Notes under the pieces: generated by a model | Database searches by the model: none | Told to the model about the DNA's origin: nothing | Seen by the model: the letters and a program-made list of their open reading frames with translations, nothing else | Part shown: positions 27,976-36,049 of the stretch, one piece after another | Layout: the number at the start of each line of letters is the position of its first letter | Numbering within the stretch: position 1 is the stretch's first letter | Position numbers and translations under genes: made by a program | Origin: Cytophagaceae bacterium | Lineage (GTDB): Bacteria; Bacteroidota; Bacteroidia; Cytophagales; Spirosomataceae | Assembly: GCA_027491195.1 (NCBI GenBank) | Contig: JAIXWQ010000005.1 | Span: 1 to 64,000, forward strand | Length of the DNA: 64,000 nt | Reading direction: 5' to 3'

Positions 27976-29868
27976 TTATTTTACCTCTTCGAAAGAAACA
28001 TCTTCCGCGCCGCCGTCAGAACCATTTGCATCTGCATTTGCTGTAGGTTCGCCACCTTCAGCGCCAGCACCTGCTGCATACATCTCTTGAGACGCTGCTG
28101 TCCAAGCCGTGTTTAATTTTTCTAAACCTGCATCGATACCCGCTAAATCTTGTGAAGCATGTGCCACTTTCAATTCAGCTAAAGCACCTTCGATTGCCGT
28201 TTTATTTCCTTCCGATAATTTCTCACCGTATTCTTTCAATTGCTTGTCAGATTGGAAAATCAACGCATCAGCTTGATTGATTTTTTCTACTTTTTCTTTT
28301 TCTAATTTATCTGATGCTTCGTTTGCTTTCGCTTCGTTACGCATCTTCTCGATATCCTCGTCAGTTAAGCCGCTAGATGCCTCGATACGGATTTTTTGCT
28401 CCTTACCCGTTCCTTTGTCTTTCGCAGATACGTTTAAGATACCATTCGCATCGATATCAAAAGTTACTTCGATTTGAGGCACACCACGTTGTGCTGGCGG
28501 TAAACCATCTAAGTGGAAACGACCTAATGAACGGTTATCTTTCGCCATTGGACGCTCTCCTTGAAGTACGTTTAATTCTACTGAAGGTTGGTTATCCGCT
28601 GCCGTTGAGAATGTCTCAGACTTCTTCGTAGGAATTGTTGTGTTTGCTTCAATCAATTTCGTGAACACGCCACCCATTGTTTCGATACCTAAAGAAAGAG
28701 GTGTTACGTCTAATAAAAGAACGTCTTTCACTTCTCCTGTTAATACACCACCTTGGATAGCAGCTCCGATCGCAACCACTTCATCTGGATTCACTCCTTT
28801 TGAAGGCTTTTTGCCAAAGAATTTCTCTACTTCCTCCTGAATACGTGGAATACGAGTCGAACCACCTACTAAGATTACCTCATCGATATCAGAGTTCGTG
28901 TATCCAGCGTTTTTCATCGCACGCTTACAAGGTTCTAAGGTACGTTGGATTAAGCTATCAGCGATTTGCTCGAATTTAGCACGTGTTAATGAGCGTACTA
29001 AGTGCTTAGGGATACCATCTACCGGCATAATGTACGGTAAGTTGATTTCTGTAGAAGCACTAGAGCTTAATTCGATCTTCGCTTTTTCAGCCGCTTCTTT
29101 TAAGCGTTGTAAAGCCATTGGATCTTTACGTAAGTCGATGTTCTCGTCAGCGATGAATTCTTCAGCTAACCAGTTGATAATCACTTGGTCAAAGTCGTCA
29201 CCTCCTAAGTGCGTATCACCGTCAGTCGATTTTACTTCGAATACACCATCACCTAATTCAAGTACTGAAACGTCGAATGTACCGCCACCTAAGTCGAATA
29301 CAGCGATTTTCATGTCTTTACCACCTTTGTCTACACCGTATGCTAAAGCAGCTGCTGTAGGCTCGTTGATGATACGTTTTACTTCTAAACCAGCGATTTG
29401 ACCTGCTTCTTTAGTCGCTTGACGTTCTGCATCGTTAAAGTAGGCTGGAACTGTGATAACGGCTTCTGTTACTGTTTGGCCTAAATAGTCTTCAGCTGTT
29501 TGCTTCATTTTTGTCAAAATCTGCGCTGAAATCTCTTGAGGTGTGTATAAACGATCGCCGATACGAACACGTGGAGTATCATTGTTTCCTTGCTCTACTG
29601 AGTAAGAAATCGTTTTTAATTCAGAGCTTACCTCTGAGTATTTTTTACCCATGAATCGCTTCACAGATGAAATTGTGTTTTGTGGATTTGTAATCGCTTG
29701 TCTTTTTGCAGGATCTCCTACTTTACGTTCGCCGTTCTCTAAAAATGCAACGATCGATGGAGTCGTACGTCTACCTTCTGAGTTTGCAATAACGACTGCC
29801 TCGTTCCCTTCCATTACCGCCACACATGAGTTGGTGGTTCCTAAGTCAATTCCAATAATTTTTCCCAT
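27976..29868 (-). CDS. dnaK: molecular chaperone DnaK (Hsp70)
   Basis: ATP-dependent chaperone. The 630 residues start at ATG 29868 with [15 protein letters not shown]; a further 27 in-frame bases upstream are leader sequence. The phosphate-binding loops [10 protein letters not shown] and [14 protein letters not shown], the linker near [14 protein letters not shown] and the C-terminal helical lid followed by an acidic tail ending EEVK are all present. The gene stands alone: no grpE or dnaJ nearby. Its 160-base upstream spacer is shared with the divergent desaturase gene and contains a perfect palindrome at 29937-29951. I do not see a CIRCE element. Confidence 0.98.
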   Translation of the reverse strand: MGKIIGIDLGTTNSCVAVMEGNEAVVIANSEGRRTTPSIVAFLENGERKVGDPAKRQAITNPQNTISSVKRFMGKKYSEVSSELKTISYSVEQGNNDTPRVRIGDRLYTPQEISAQILTKMKQTAEDYLGQTVTEAVITVPAYFNDAERQATKEAGQIAGLEVKRIINEPTAAALAYGVDKGGKDMKIAVFDLGGGTFDVSVLELGDGVFEVKSTDGDTHLGGDDFDQVIINWLAEEFIADENIDLRKDPMALQRLKEAAEKAKIELSSSASTEINLPYIMPVDGIPKHLVRSLTRAKFEQIADSLIQRTLEPCKRAMKNAGYTNSDIDEVILVGGSTRIPRIQEEVEKFFGKKPSKGVNPDEVVAIGAAIQGGVLTGEVKDVLLLDVTPLSLGIETMGGVFTKLIEANTTIPTKKSETFSTAADNQPSVELNVLQGERPMAKDNRSLGRFHLDGLPPAQRGVPQIEVTFDIDANGILNVSAKDKGTGKEQKIRIEASSGLTDEDIEKMRNEAKANEASDKLEKEKVEKINQADALIFQSDKQLKEYGEKLSEGNKTAIEGALAELKVAHASQDLAGIDAGLEKLNTAWTAASQEMYAAGAGAEGGEPTANADANGSDGGAEDVSFEEVK

Positions 29869-29936
29869 GATTATTTTTAAATATTTTGTGAGCATTTATA
29901 CAAGGAATATGCCATTTTAGATTGCCAAAGCCTTTT

Positions 29937-29951
29937 GTGACATATTGTCAC
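29937..29951. promoter_or_regulatory. palindrome in the dnaK/desaturase divergent spacer
   Basis: GTGACA and TGTCAC are perfect 6-base inverted arms around TAT. The heptamer CCTTTTG occurs on both sides, at 29931 and 29951, exactly 20 bases apart. The site lies 69 bases from the dnaK start and 78 from the desaturase start, a good place for an operator acting on both. No regulator can be named. Confidence 0.5.
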
Positions 29952-30028
29952 CTTTTGATTTAAAATCTTTTATCGAACGGAAAAAATGGCGAGATGTGGT
30001 ATATTTACAATCTAAAATTGAGATCATT

Positions 30029-31033
30029 ATGTCAGAAGTGAAAGATTTTAATTGGGTGGAAGGCCCAGAGCCACATAGAGTTCGAACGCGTGCCATCGTA
30101 AGAGCGCATCCGGAGGTGAAAAATTTGATAGGAAAGAATCCAATGACTTTTGTTTGGATCCTAGCCTGTGTAGGAATGCAAATCGCGATTGCCTATTTTA
30201 TTAAAGATTATCCTTGGTGGGCAATTGTAGGTGTGGCTTGGATTTTTGGGGCTTTTCCTACGCATACCCTATTCGTATGTATTCACGAATCAGCACACAA
30301 TTTGATATTCAAAAAGGATGGATGGAACGTATTTGCGGGGATCATTGCGAATTTCCCCTCTCTTTTTCCTACCGCTATTTCATTTAAGAATTTCCACCTG
30401 AAGCACCACGCTTTTCAAGGTGTACACGAATTAGATGCTGATTTACCTGATTATTGGGAAGCCAAATTGATCGATAATTATTTCATTGGAAAAATGATCT
30501 GGTTATTATTATTCCCTTTCTTCCAAGGAATTCGTACGGCTCGTTGCATCGAATTAGCGGTGTTTGATCGTCCAGTGATTTTGAATATTATTGCCCAAAT
30601 CGCTTTTGACGCTCTTATCGTGTACTTCTGGGGTTGGTCAGCGCTGGCTTATATGGGATTAAGTTTTTTATTCTCCGTAGGTCTTCATCCGCTGGGAGCT
30701 CGTTGGATACAAGAGCATTTCTTAGTGTTAGACAAGAATCAAGAGACTTATTCTTATTATGGTAACTTGAATGGTATCAATATGAATGTAGGATACCATA
30801 ACGAACACCATGACATGCCCTCTATTCCTTGGAATAATTTACCCAAATTAAAGGCGGCTGCTCCAGAGTTTTATGATAATTTAAAATACCATACTTCCTT
30901 TGTGAAATTGTTCTTTACTTTCCTCTTCTCTCAAGAAATTGGCTTGTATTCACGTATTGCCCGTAAAGAACGTGGTGGTGTACCTTTGACGGATAAGTCC
31001 ATGCCGGATGTGGAGCTAGTAAATAAAGCTTAG
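30029..31033 (+). CDS. DEGS1-like sphingolipid desaturase/hydroxylase
   Basis: Membrane fatty-acid-desaturase-superfamily enzyme of 334 residues that resembles animal dihydroceramide delta-4 desaturase (DEGS1/DES1) from end to end. The N-terminus (residues 6-38, DFNW, PH, IVRAHPEVKNLIG) matches the sphingolipid-desaturase-specific N-terminal domain (DFEW, PH, YPEIKSL). The three di-iron histidine boxes are HESAH (86-90), HLKHH (123-127) and HNEHH (257-261), close to DEGS1 spacing, and ETYSYYG...NVGYHNEHHD is shared. Four or more hydrophobic segments lie between. Start at ATG 30029; upstream in-frame codons cross the promoter region. The likely substrate is a dihydroceramide or related sphingoid lipid, with desaturation or C4-hydroxylation as outcome; that is inferred from family. 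Confidence 0.85.
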   Translation: MSEVKDFNWVEGPEPHRVRTRAIVRAHPEVKNLIGKNPMTFVWILACVGMQIAIAYFIKDYPWWAIVGVAWIFGAFPTHTLFVCIHESAHNLIFKKDGWNVFAGIIANFPSLFPTAISFKNFHLKHHAFQGVHELDADLPDYWEAKLIDNYFIGKMIWLLLFPFFQGIRTARCIELAVFDRPVILNIIAQIAFDALIVYFWGWSALAYMGLSFLFSVGLHPLGARWIQEHFLVLDKNQETYSYYGNLNGINMNVGYHNEHHDMPSIPWNNLPKLKAAAPEFYDNLKYHTSFVKLFFTFLFSQEIGLYSRIARKERGGVPLTDKSMPDVELVNKA

Positions 31034-31044
31034 AGCTTTATTTA

Positions 31045-31079
31045 AAGCATAAAGTATAAAGTACAAAGAATAGAGATGG
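31045..31079 (+). repeat. heptamer array in the 3' region of the desaturase gene
   Basis: Five 7-base units in register (AAGCATA, AAGTATA, AAGTACA, AAGAATA, then GAGATGG) start 12 bases after the stop codon. The first unit is identical to the first unit of the array following the convergent GH65 gene (31162-31196, minus strand). Confidence 0.8.
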
Positions 31080-31126
31080 TATCGCCCCTGGCGATGAGTA
31101 TAGGAAATGTTTTTCACGCATTAATT

Positions 31127-31157
31127 AAAAAAGGGATCCATATGAGATCCCTTTTTT
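31127..31157. terminator. bidirectional terminator between desaturase and GH65 genes
   Basis: AAAAAAGGGATC (31127-31138) pairs with GATCCCTTTTTT (31145-31156). It lies between two inverted heptamer arrays. A separate small hairpin, ATCGCC/GGCGAT, is at 31081-31095. Confidence 0.9.
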
Positions 31158-31161
31158 AATA

Positions 31162-31196
31162 TATACTTTATACTTTATTATTTGTGCTTTATGCTT
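31162..31196 (-). repeat. heptamer array overlapping the 3' end of the GH65 gene
   Basis: On the minus strand five units in register (AAGCATA, AAGCACA, AATAATA, AAGTATA twice) begin within the last codons of the GH65 gene, so that its stop codon is part of the first units, and run to the terminator. Confidence 0.8.
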
Positions 31197-33459
31197 TCTC
31201 GAGCACCCTCGCTTCCCCATGCACAAACACCGTCAACTCAGGACCAGCCAGGTTCGTGATTTCTACTCCTGTTTGCTTCACGGCAATATTTAATTGGTTA
31301 GCACGGAAGTTGATTTTGAAGGAGAATTCGGTCCATTGTTTTGGCAAGAATGGATTAAAGTGTAATGAATGACCTTTTAGACGCATTCCACCAAAACCTT
31401 TGATGATCGACATCCAGGTTCCTGCCATACTCGTAATGTGGCAACCGTCTTCTGTGTCGTTATTATAATCATCTAAATCTAAGCGTGCAGCACGCGTGTA
31501 GAATTCGTATGACTTATCTTCTTTTCCTAGTTTTGCAGCTAAAATGCTGTGAACACAAGGGCTTAAGGAGGATTCGTGAACGGTAATCGGTTCGTAAAAA
31601 TTATAATTGCGTTCTAAGTCTTCTAAGCTGAAATCATCCTCAAAGAAGTACATTCCCTGTAATACGTCTGCCTGTTTGATGTAGCAAGAGCGTAGAATGC
31701 GATCCCAAGACCATTTTTGGTTGATCGGACGTTCTGCAGCTATTGTTTCAACAGGTGCAATTACTTTGTCTAAGAAACCATCTTGTTGTAAATAAATACC
31801 TTTATTCTCATCAGAAGGCAGGTACATATTAGCAATGATATGCTGGAATTGATCGATTTCTGTAGCAGTAAAGGCTGTTTTAGCGATTTTAGCCGCAGCC
31901 TCTGAAGGATAATTCTTTTGAATTTCAGCGTAAACCTCTAAGGTATATTTTAGACACCAAGTTGCGATGTAATTCGTATACCAGTTATTGTTAACGTTAT
32001 TTTCGTATTCATTAGGACCAGTAACGCCTAACATCACATATTTCTGCTTGTCTTCTGACCAGTTAACACGTTGAGCCCAGAATCGCGCGATGCCTACTAA
32101 AACCTCCCAGCCGTACTCGACTAAATGCTTGCGATCATCTGTGTAATTCACGTAATCCATGATCGCATAAGCGATAGCACCGTTTCGGTGGATTTCCTCG
32201 AAAGTGATTTCCCACTCGTTGTGGCACTCTTCCCCATTCATCGTAACCATCGGATAAAGTGCAGCACCTTTGTTAAAACCAAGTTTACCCGCGTTTTCGA
32301 TAGCGCGATCTAATTGCTTCCAACGGTAAATCAATAAGTTCTTAGAAACTTTCGCTGGTGCAGTACCTAAATAGAACGGAATACAGTATGCCTCTGTATC
32401 CCAATAGGTAGATCCACCGTATTTTTCACCGGTAAATCCTTTAGGTCCAATATTCAAACGATCGTCCTCCCCTGTATAGGTTTGGTTCATTTGGAAGATA
32501 TTGAAACGTATACCTTGTTGTGCAGATGCGTCGCCCGAAATGATGATGTCGTTAATTGACCATTTAGCAGCCCAAGCTTCAGCTTGTTCAGCTAACATTT
32601 TGGCGAAACCTTTTGCCGAAATACGTGCTAGGTAATCAGAGGCGATGTTTTCGAACGAAGCAGTTGGGTGATTTTCAGAAGAAATATTAACCGCATACTT
32701 AATGATGGTTAATTTCTCCCCTTGCTTCGCAGCTAATGTATAGGCAAGTTCGCTGTATTTTTCGCGGGTGGTGGAGGATGCTTTTGCCTCGATTTTTTGC
32801 CCATTGGATTGGATTTCAATCTGCTGAGCGGTGATAACTTCGAAACCGGTTTTCTTGGTTTTGGACCAAACAAAATTCGAACCTACCTTCACCTCGTCCC
32901 AAAACTTCTCATCGTAATTAGAATCCTTATTTTTGATATCACCATCAATGAAGGCTTTAACAACTATATCTTCCGTGAAGTTAATGGGTGTAATTGTGTA
33001 AGAGATGACACCTGATTCGTCATCCGCCATACTATTCAGGCGAATGGACTCGATAGCTAAACGCTTTCCGTTACGAAGGGAGATTTCACATGTACGAAGG
33101 ATATGACCTTCTTTCATGTTTAATTCACGGTAGAAGGAATGAATTTCACTGGTGTGTAAATCGACTTCCTCACCTGATATTTGGATAGATAAACCATTCC
33201 AGTTAGCGGCATTTAATACTTTAGCAAAATATTCTGGATAGCCATTCTTCCACCAGCCTACGCGGGTTTTATCTGGATAATAGACTCCTGCTACGTAATT
33301 TCCTTGTAAAGTTTTTCCTGTGTAAGTCTCTTCAAATGAACCCCTTTGTCCCATTCGGCCATTGCCTAAAGAAAAGATGGATTCAGTTATTTCATTGTAG
33401 GCAGGATGAAATTGGTCTTCAATGACCTTCCATTCATCTATTTTAAGATATTGCTTCAT
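31189..33459 (-). CDS. glycoside hydrolase family 65 phosphorylase, probably maltose phosphorylase
   Basis: Cytoplasmic phosphorylase that splits an alpha-glucoside with phosphate to beta-glucose-1-phosphate and glucose. The 756 residues fit GH65: N-terminal beta-sandwich (1-270), helical barrel (320-690) and C-terminal sheet. The catalytic-acid region NGEECHNEWEITFEEIHRN near residue 415 and the substrate/phosphate segments NIGPKGFTGEKYGGSTYWDTEAY and VMLGVTGPNEYENNVNNNWY in pieces are visible. No signal peptide. pgmB, which uses its product, is the upstream gene on the same strand, and amylase and transporter are divergent, so maltose is the likeliest substrate; trehalose or kojibiose phosphorylase cannot be excluded. 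Confidence 0.9.
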   Translation of the reverse strand: MKQYLKIDEWKVIEDQFHPAYNEITESIFSLGNGRMGQRGSFEETYTGKTLQGNYVAGVYYPDKTRVGWWKNGYPEYFAKVLNAANWNGLSIQISGEEVDLHTSEIHSFYRELNMKEGHILRTCEISLRNGKRLAIESIRLNSMADDESGVISYTITPINFTEDIVVKAFIDGDIKNKDSNYDEKFWDEVKVGSNFVWSKTKKTGFEVITAQQIEIQSNGQKIEAKASSTTREKYSELAYTLAAKQGEKLTIIKYAVNISSENHPTASFENIASDYLARISAKGFAKMLAEQAEAWAAKWSINDIIISGDASAQQGIRFNIFQMNQTYTGEDDRLNIGPKGFTGEKYGGSTYWDTEAYCIPFYLGTAPAKVSKNLLIYRWKQLDRAIENAGKLGFNKGAALYPMVTMNGEECHNEWEITFEEIHRNGAIAYAIMDYVNYTDDRKHLVEYGWEVLVGIARFWAQRVNWSEDKQKYVMLGVTGPNEYENNVNNNWYTNYIATWCLKYTLEVYAEIQKNYPSEAAAKIAKTAFTATEIDQFQHIIANMYLPSDENKGIYLQQDGFLDKVIAPVETIAAERPINQKWSWDRILRSCYIKQADVLQGMYFFEDDFSLEDLERNYNFYEPITVHESSLSPCVHSILAAKLGKEDKSYEFYTRAARLDLDDYNNDTEDGCHITSMAGTWMSIIKGFGGMRLKGHSLHFNPFLPKQWTEFSFKINFRANQLNIAVKQTGVEITNLAGPELTVFVHGEARVLEKA

Positions 33460-33485
33460 TCAGTTTGTTAGGTAATCTTTTACAA

Positions 33486-33530
33486 TAGCACAAAAATAGA
33501 AAATTGTAAATTTTGGACATTTCTGTGCTA
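33486..33530 (-). promoter_or_regulatory. GH65 promoter with nested palindromes
   Basis: The pgmB-GH65 spacer holds two almost concentric inverted repeats: outer TAGCACA (33486-33492)/TGTGCTA (33524-33530) and inner AAAATT/AATTTT (33500-33514). On the minus strand a -7 box TATTTTTG (33498-33491) overlaps the outer left arm. A regulator bound here could control GH65 separately from pgmB. Confidence 0.5.
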
Positions 33531-33540
33531 CGGTGTTTCT

Positions 33541-34188
33541 TTAAAAAAGAAGTAAATCCGTCGCTTTGACTCCGATAAATGTAGGAATTACCTTGTCAGC
33601 TTGGCTTAAAACATCGGCTTCACCTATTCCGATCGCTTTCATTCCCCCTTTTTTTGCCGCTTCCACTCCAGCTTGCGCATCTTCAAATACGATGCATTCT
33701 TCAGGTTGGAAACCTAAACCCTCGGCGCCTTTCAAGAAAACTTCTGGATCTGGCTTACTCTTTGTCACCTTGTTACCATCTATTATTAGATCAAACCAAG
33801 GTAAGAGACCTGTTTTTGTCAAAATGACTTCCGAATTTTTGCTGGCAGAACCTAAAGCGATTTTATACCCTTGCTCTTTTATTTGGGCTAAAAAATCCAA
33901 AACACCAGGCAAAATTTCAGCCGGATTCATATTGGAGATTAATTGAAGGTAATTCTCATTTTTCTCGATTAACCAGGCTTCTTTTTGCTCAGAAGTGGCT
34001 GAATAATTTGCCCAATCTAGGATACAATTTAATGACTCAACACGTGATACGCCTTTTAATTGCTCATTTTGCTCTTCAGTCAGTTGGTAATTGAAGTTTT
34101 CGCCTAACATTTTCCATGCTTGAAAATGGTAAATCGCAGTGTCAACTAATACACCATCGAGGTCAAAAAGGCAGGCTTTGTACGTCAT
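33541..34188 (-). CDS. pgmB: beta-phosphoglucomutase
   Basis: HAD-superfamily enzyme converting beta-glucose-1-phosphate to glucose-6-phosphate in the cytoplasm. The 215-residue protein shows the nucleophile motif FDLDGVLVDTA with D9 and acid/base D11, the helical cap with LKGVSRVESL characteristic of beta-PGM, the ALGSASKNS motif near residue 116 and the Mg-binding VFEDAQAGVEAA near 168. It directly uses the product of the GH65 phosphorylase downstream. A -7 box lies about 30 bases upstream; the 98-base spacer is shared with the divergent amylase gene. Confidence 0.95.
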   Translation of the reverse strand: MTYKACLFDLDGVLVDTAIYHFQAWKMLGENFNYQLTEEQNEQLKGVSRVESLNCILDWANYSATSEQKEAWLIEKNENYLQLISNMNPAEILPGVLDFLAQIKEQGYKIALGSASKNSEVILTKTGLLPWFDLIIDGNKVTKSKPDPEVFLKGAEGLGFQPEECIVFEDAQAGVEAAKKGGMKAIGIGEADVLSQADKVIPTFIGVKATDLLLF

Positions 34189-34217
34189 ATTTAGGTAGGG
34201 ATTGTTTTAAAGATTAA

Positions 34218-34225
34218 CAAAATTA
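34218..34225 (-). promoter_or_regulatory. -7 box upstream of pgmB
   Basis: TAATTTTG on the minus strand, 29 bases before the pgmB ATG; a TTTG lies 16 bases further upstream (34245-34242), slightly close for a -33 box. Confidence 0.5.
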
Positions 34226-34286
34226 TTACATTTACATCTGCCAAAAAACCTTTTTCTGCTGTGCTAGACAGTTTATTTTGAAAAAT

Positions 34287-36044
34287 ATGCGTAAATTCTA
34301 TCTATTACTGTTAACTGCCGCCTTACTACATCCACTTATGGCTCAAGACAAATCGAAATCTGATAAACATGTCGTTTACCAAATGATGTTTCATCTTTGG
34401 GGAAATCAACAAACTCAAGTTAAAAGAAATGGTTCTGCCTCTGAAAATGGAGTGACTAAATTCAAGGACATTTCTGAAAAAGGTCTAAAGGCCTTGAAAA
34501 AGAAGGGTTATTCGCATTTGTATGCCACTGGAATTTTAGAGCACGCGACGATGGAGGATATGACCGCCTATGGTTCTCCTCTGGATCATCCTCACGTTGT
34601 TAAAGGTCGTGCAGGCTCCCCCTTCGCTATTAAGGATTATTATGATGTGAATCCTTTTTTAGCAGATAAACCGGCAGAGCGTATGCAGGAATTCGCTGCC
34701 ATGTTAGATCGCGTGCACAAAGCTGATTTGAAATTAGTATTGGATTTTGTTCCTAATCACTTAGCAAGAGCTTATCATTCAGATATGAAGCCGGCTGGAG
34801 TAGTTGATTTTGGCCAAAACGATAATAAAGACCTCTCCTTCTCACCAAATAATAATTTTTATTATTTGCCAGGTACGCAATTTACAGTACCAACGGGTGT
34901 GAATCCGCCGGTTCCAGTGACGGTACCTTATATTGAAATTCCAGCCAAAGTGAGTGGTAACAATGTATTCTCTGCACAACCATCCATACATGATTGGTTT
35001 GAAACAGTGAAGTTGAATTATGGAGTTGATTTACAACACGGAAATCAATCGCATTTTGATCCGATTCCTGATACGTGGTTGAAGATGACAGATGTGTTGC
35101 TTTATTGGACAAAGAAAGGGGTGGATGGATTCCGTTGTGATATGGCGGAGATGGTTCCTGTAGAGTTTTGGGCTTACGCTATCCCTAAAGTAAAGGCCAT
35201 TAATCCTGAGGCTGTTTTTATTGCGGAGATTTACAATCCGGCGGAATACCGTAATTATATTTTCAAAGGAGGTTTTGATTATCTCTATGATAAAGTGGGT
35301 TTATATGATGGTATTCGCCATATTATGGAGAAGAAGCCGGGAGCTACCACAGCTGATATTACGCGCGTTTGGCAACAAGAATCAGGTGATTTTGCAAACC
35401 ATATGCTACGTTTCTTGGAGAATCACGATGAGACGCGTTTAAATACGCCAGCCTTTGCTGCAAGTAATTTCTGGTCGACTATCCCTGGTATGGTTTTAAC
35501 CGCTAGTATGCACGATGGTCCCTTGATGATTTATTTCGGTCAAGAGTTTGGTGAGAAAGCGCAGGAAATTGAAGGATTTAATGAAGCGGATGATCGCACA
35601 ACGATGTTCGATTTCTATCGTGTGGACACACATCAGCGTTGGGTGAATGGTGGCAAGTTTGATGGGGGAAAATTGACGGCTGATGAAAAGGTGATTGATT
35701 CTTTCTACACGGATTTGTTAGCCTGGGTTAATTCAAGTTGTGTGATTCAATTAGGTAAATTCTTCGATTTACAATATGCCCAAAATGCAGGGTATCCTAA
35801 AGATAAAGTATACTCCTATTTAAGATACACAGAGAAAGATCGAAATTTAATCATCTGTAATTTTGATTCAGTTGATCATTCTTTTGCGGTGGAAATTCCG
35901 ACTTTGGCCCTTGATATGATGGGTGTTAAATCTGTTCAATGGAAGGAAGAGAAAGCTTTTTTACCTCCTGCTAGTTCTGCTGTGAAAGTGGAAGGCAATC
36001 ACATTCAAATACCGGCTAATTCAGCCCTCATTATTACCTTATAA
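34287..36044 (+). CDS. secreted alpha-amylase family protein (GH13)
   Basis: Exported glucan hydrolase of 585 residues. A signal peptide ends at LMAQ near residue 20. The GH13 barrel shows DFVPNHLA (conserved region I, near residue 158), GFRCDMAEMV with the nucleophile Asp (near 285), FIAEIYNP with the acid Glu (near 312) and FLENHDETR with the transition-state Asp (near 375). A C-terminal beta domain ends the protein. I use ATG 34287 (MRKFYLLLL); a TTG nine bases upstream is possible. It heads a seven-gene plus-strand operon starting with the sugar transporter five bases later and is divergent from pgmB-GH65. Probably periplasmic or surface; specificity not determined. Confidence 0.92.
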   Translation: MRKFYLLLLTAALLHPLMAQDKSKSDKHVVYQMMFHLWGNQQTQVKRNGSASENGVTKFKDISEKGLKALKKKGYSHLYATGILEHATMEDMTAYGSPLDHPHVVKGRAGSPFAIKDYYDVNPFLADKPAERMQEFAAMLDRVHKADLKLVLDFVPNHLARAYHSDMKPAGVVDFGQNDNKDLSFSPNNNFYYLPGTQFTVPTGVNPPVPVTVPYIEIPAKVSGNNVFSAQPSIHDWFETVKLNYGVDLQHGNQSHFDPIPDTWLKMTDVLLYWTKKGVDGFRCDMAEMVPVEFWAYAIPKVKAINPEAVFIAEIYNPAEYRNYIFKGGFDYLYDKVGLYDGIRHIMEKKPGATTADITRVWQQESGDFANHMLRFLENHDETRLNTPAFAASNFWSTIPGMVLTASMHDGPLMIYFGQEFGEKAQEIEGFNEADDRTTMFDFYRVDTHQRWVNGGKFDGGKLTADEKVIDSFYTDLLAWVNSSCVIQLGKFFDLQYAQNAGYPKDKVYSYLRYTEKDRNLIICNFDSVDHSFAVEIPTLALDMMGVKSVQWKEEKAFLPPASSAVKVEGNHIQIPANSALIITL

Positions 36045-36049
36045 ACTCG

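Noticed and set aside
28277-29920. Long open frames opposite dnaK
   Set aside because: They mirror the codon bias of dnaK on the other strand and show no independent protein features.
29937-29951. Palindrome before dnaK as a CIRCE or CRP/FNR site
   Set aside because: Arm sequence and spacing do not match CIRCE (TTAGCACTC arms) or TGTGA-N6-TCACA; the half-site spacing is seven bases.
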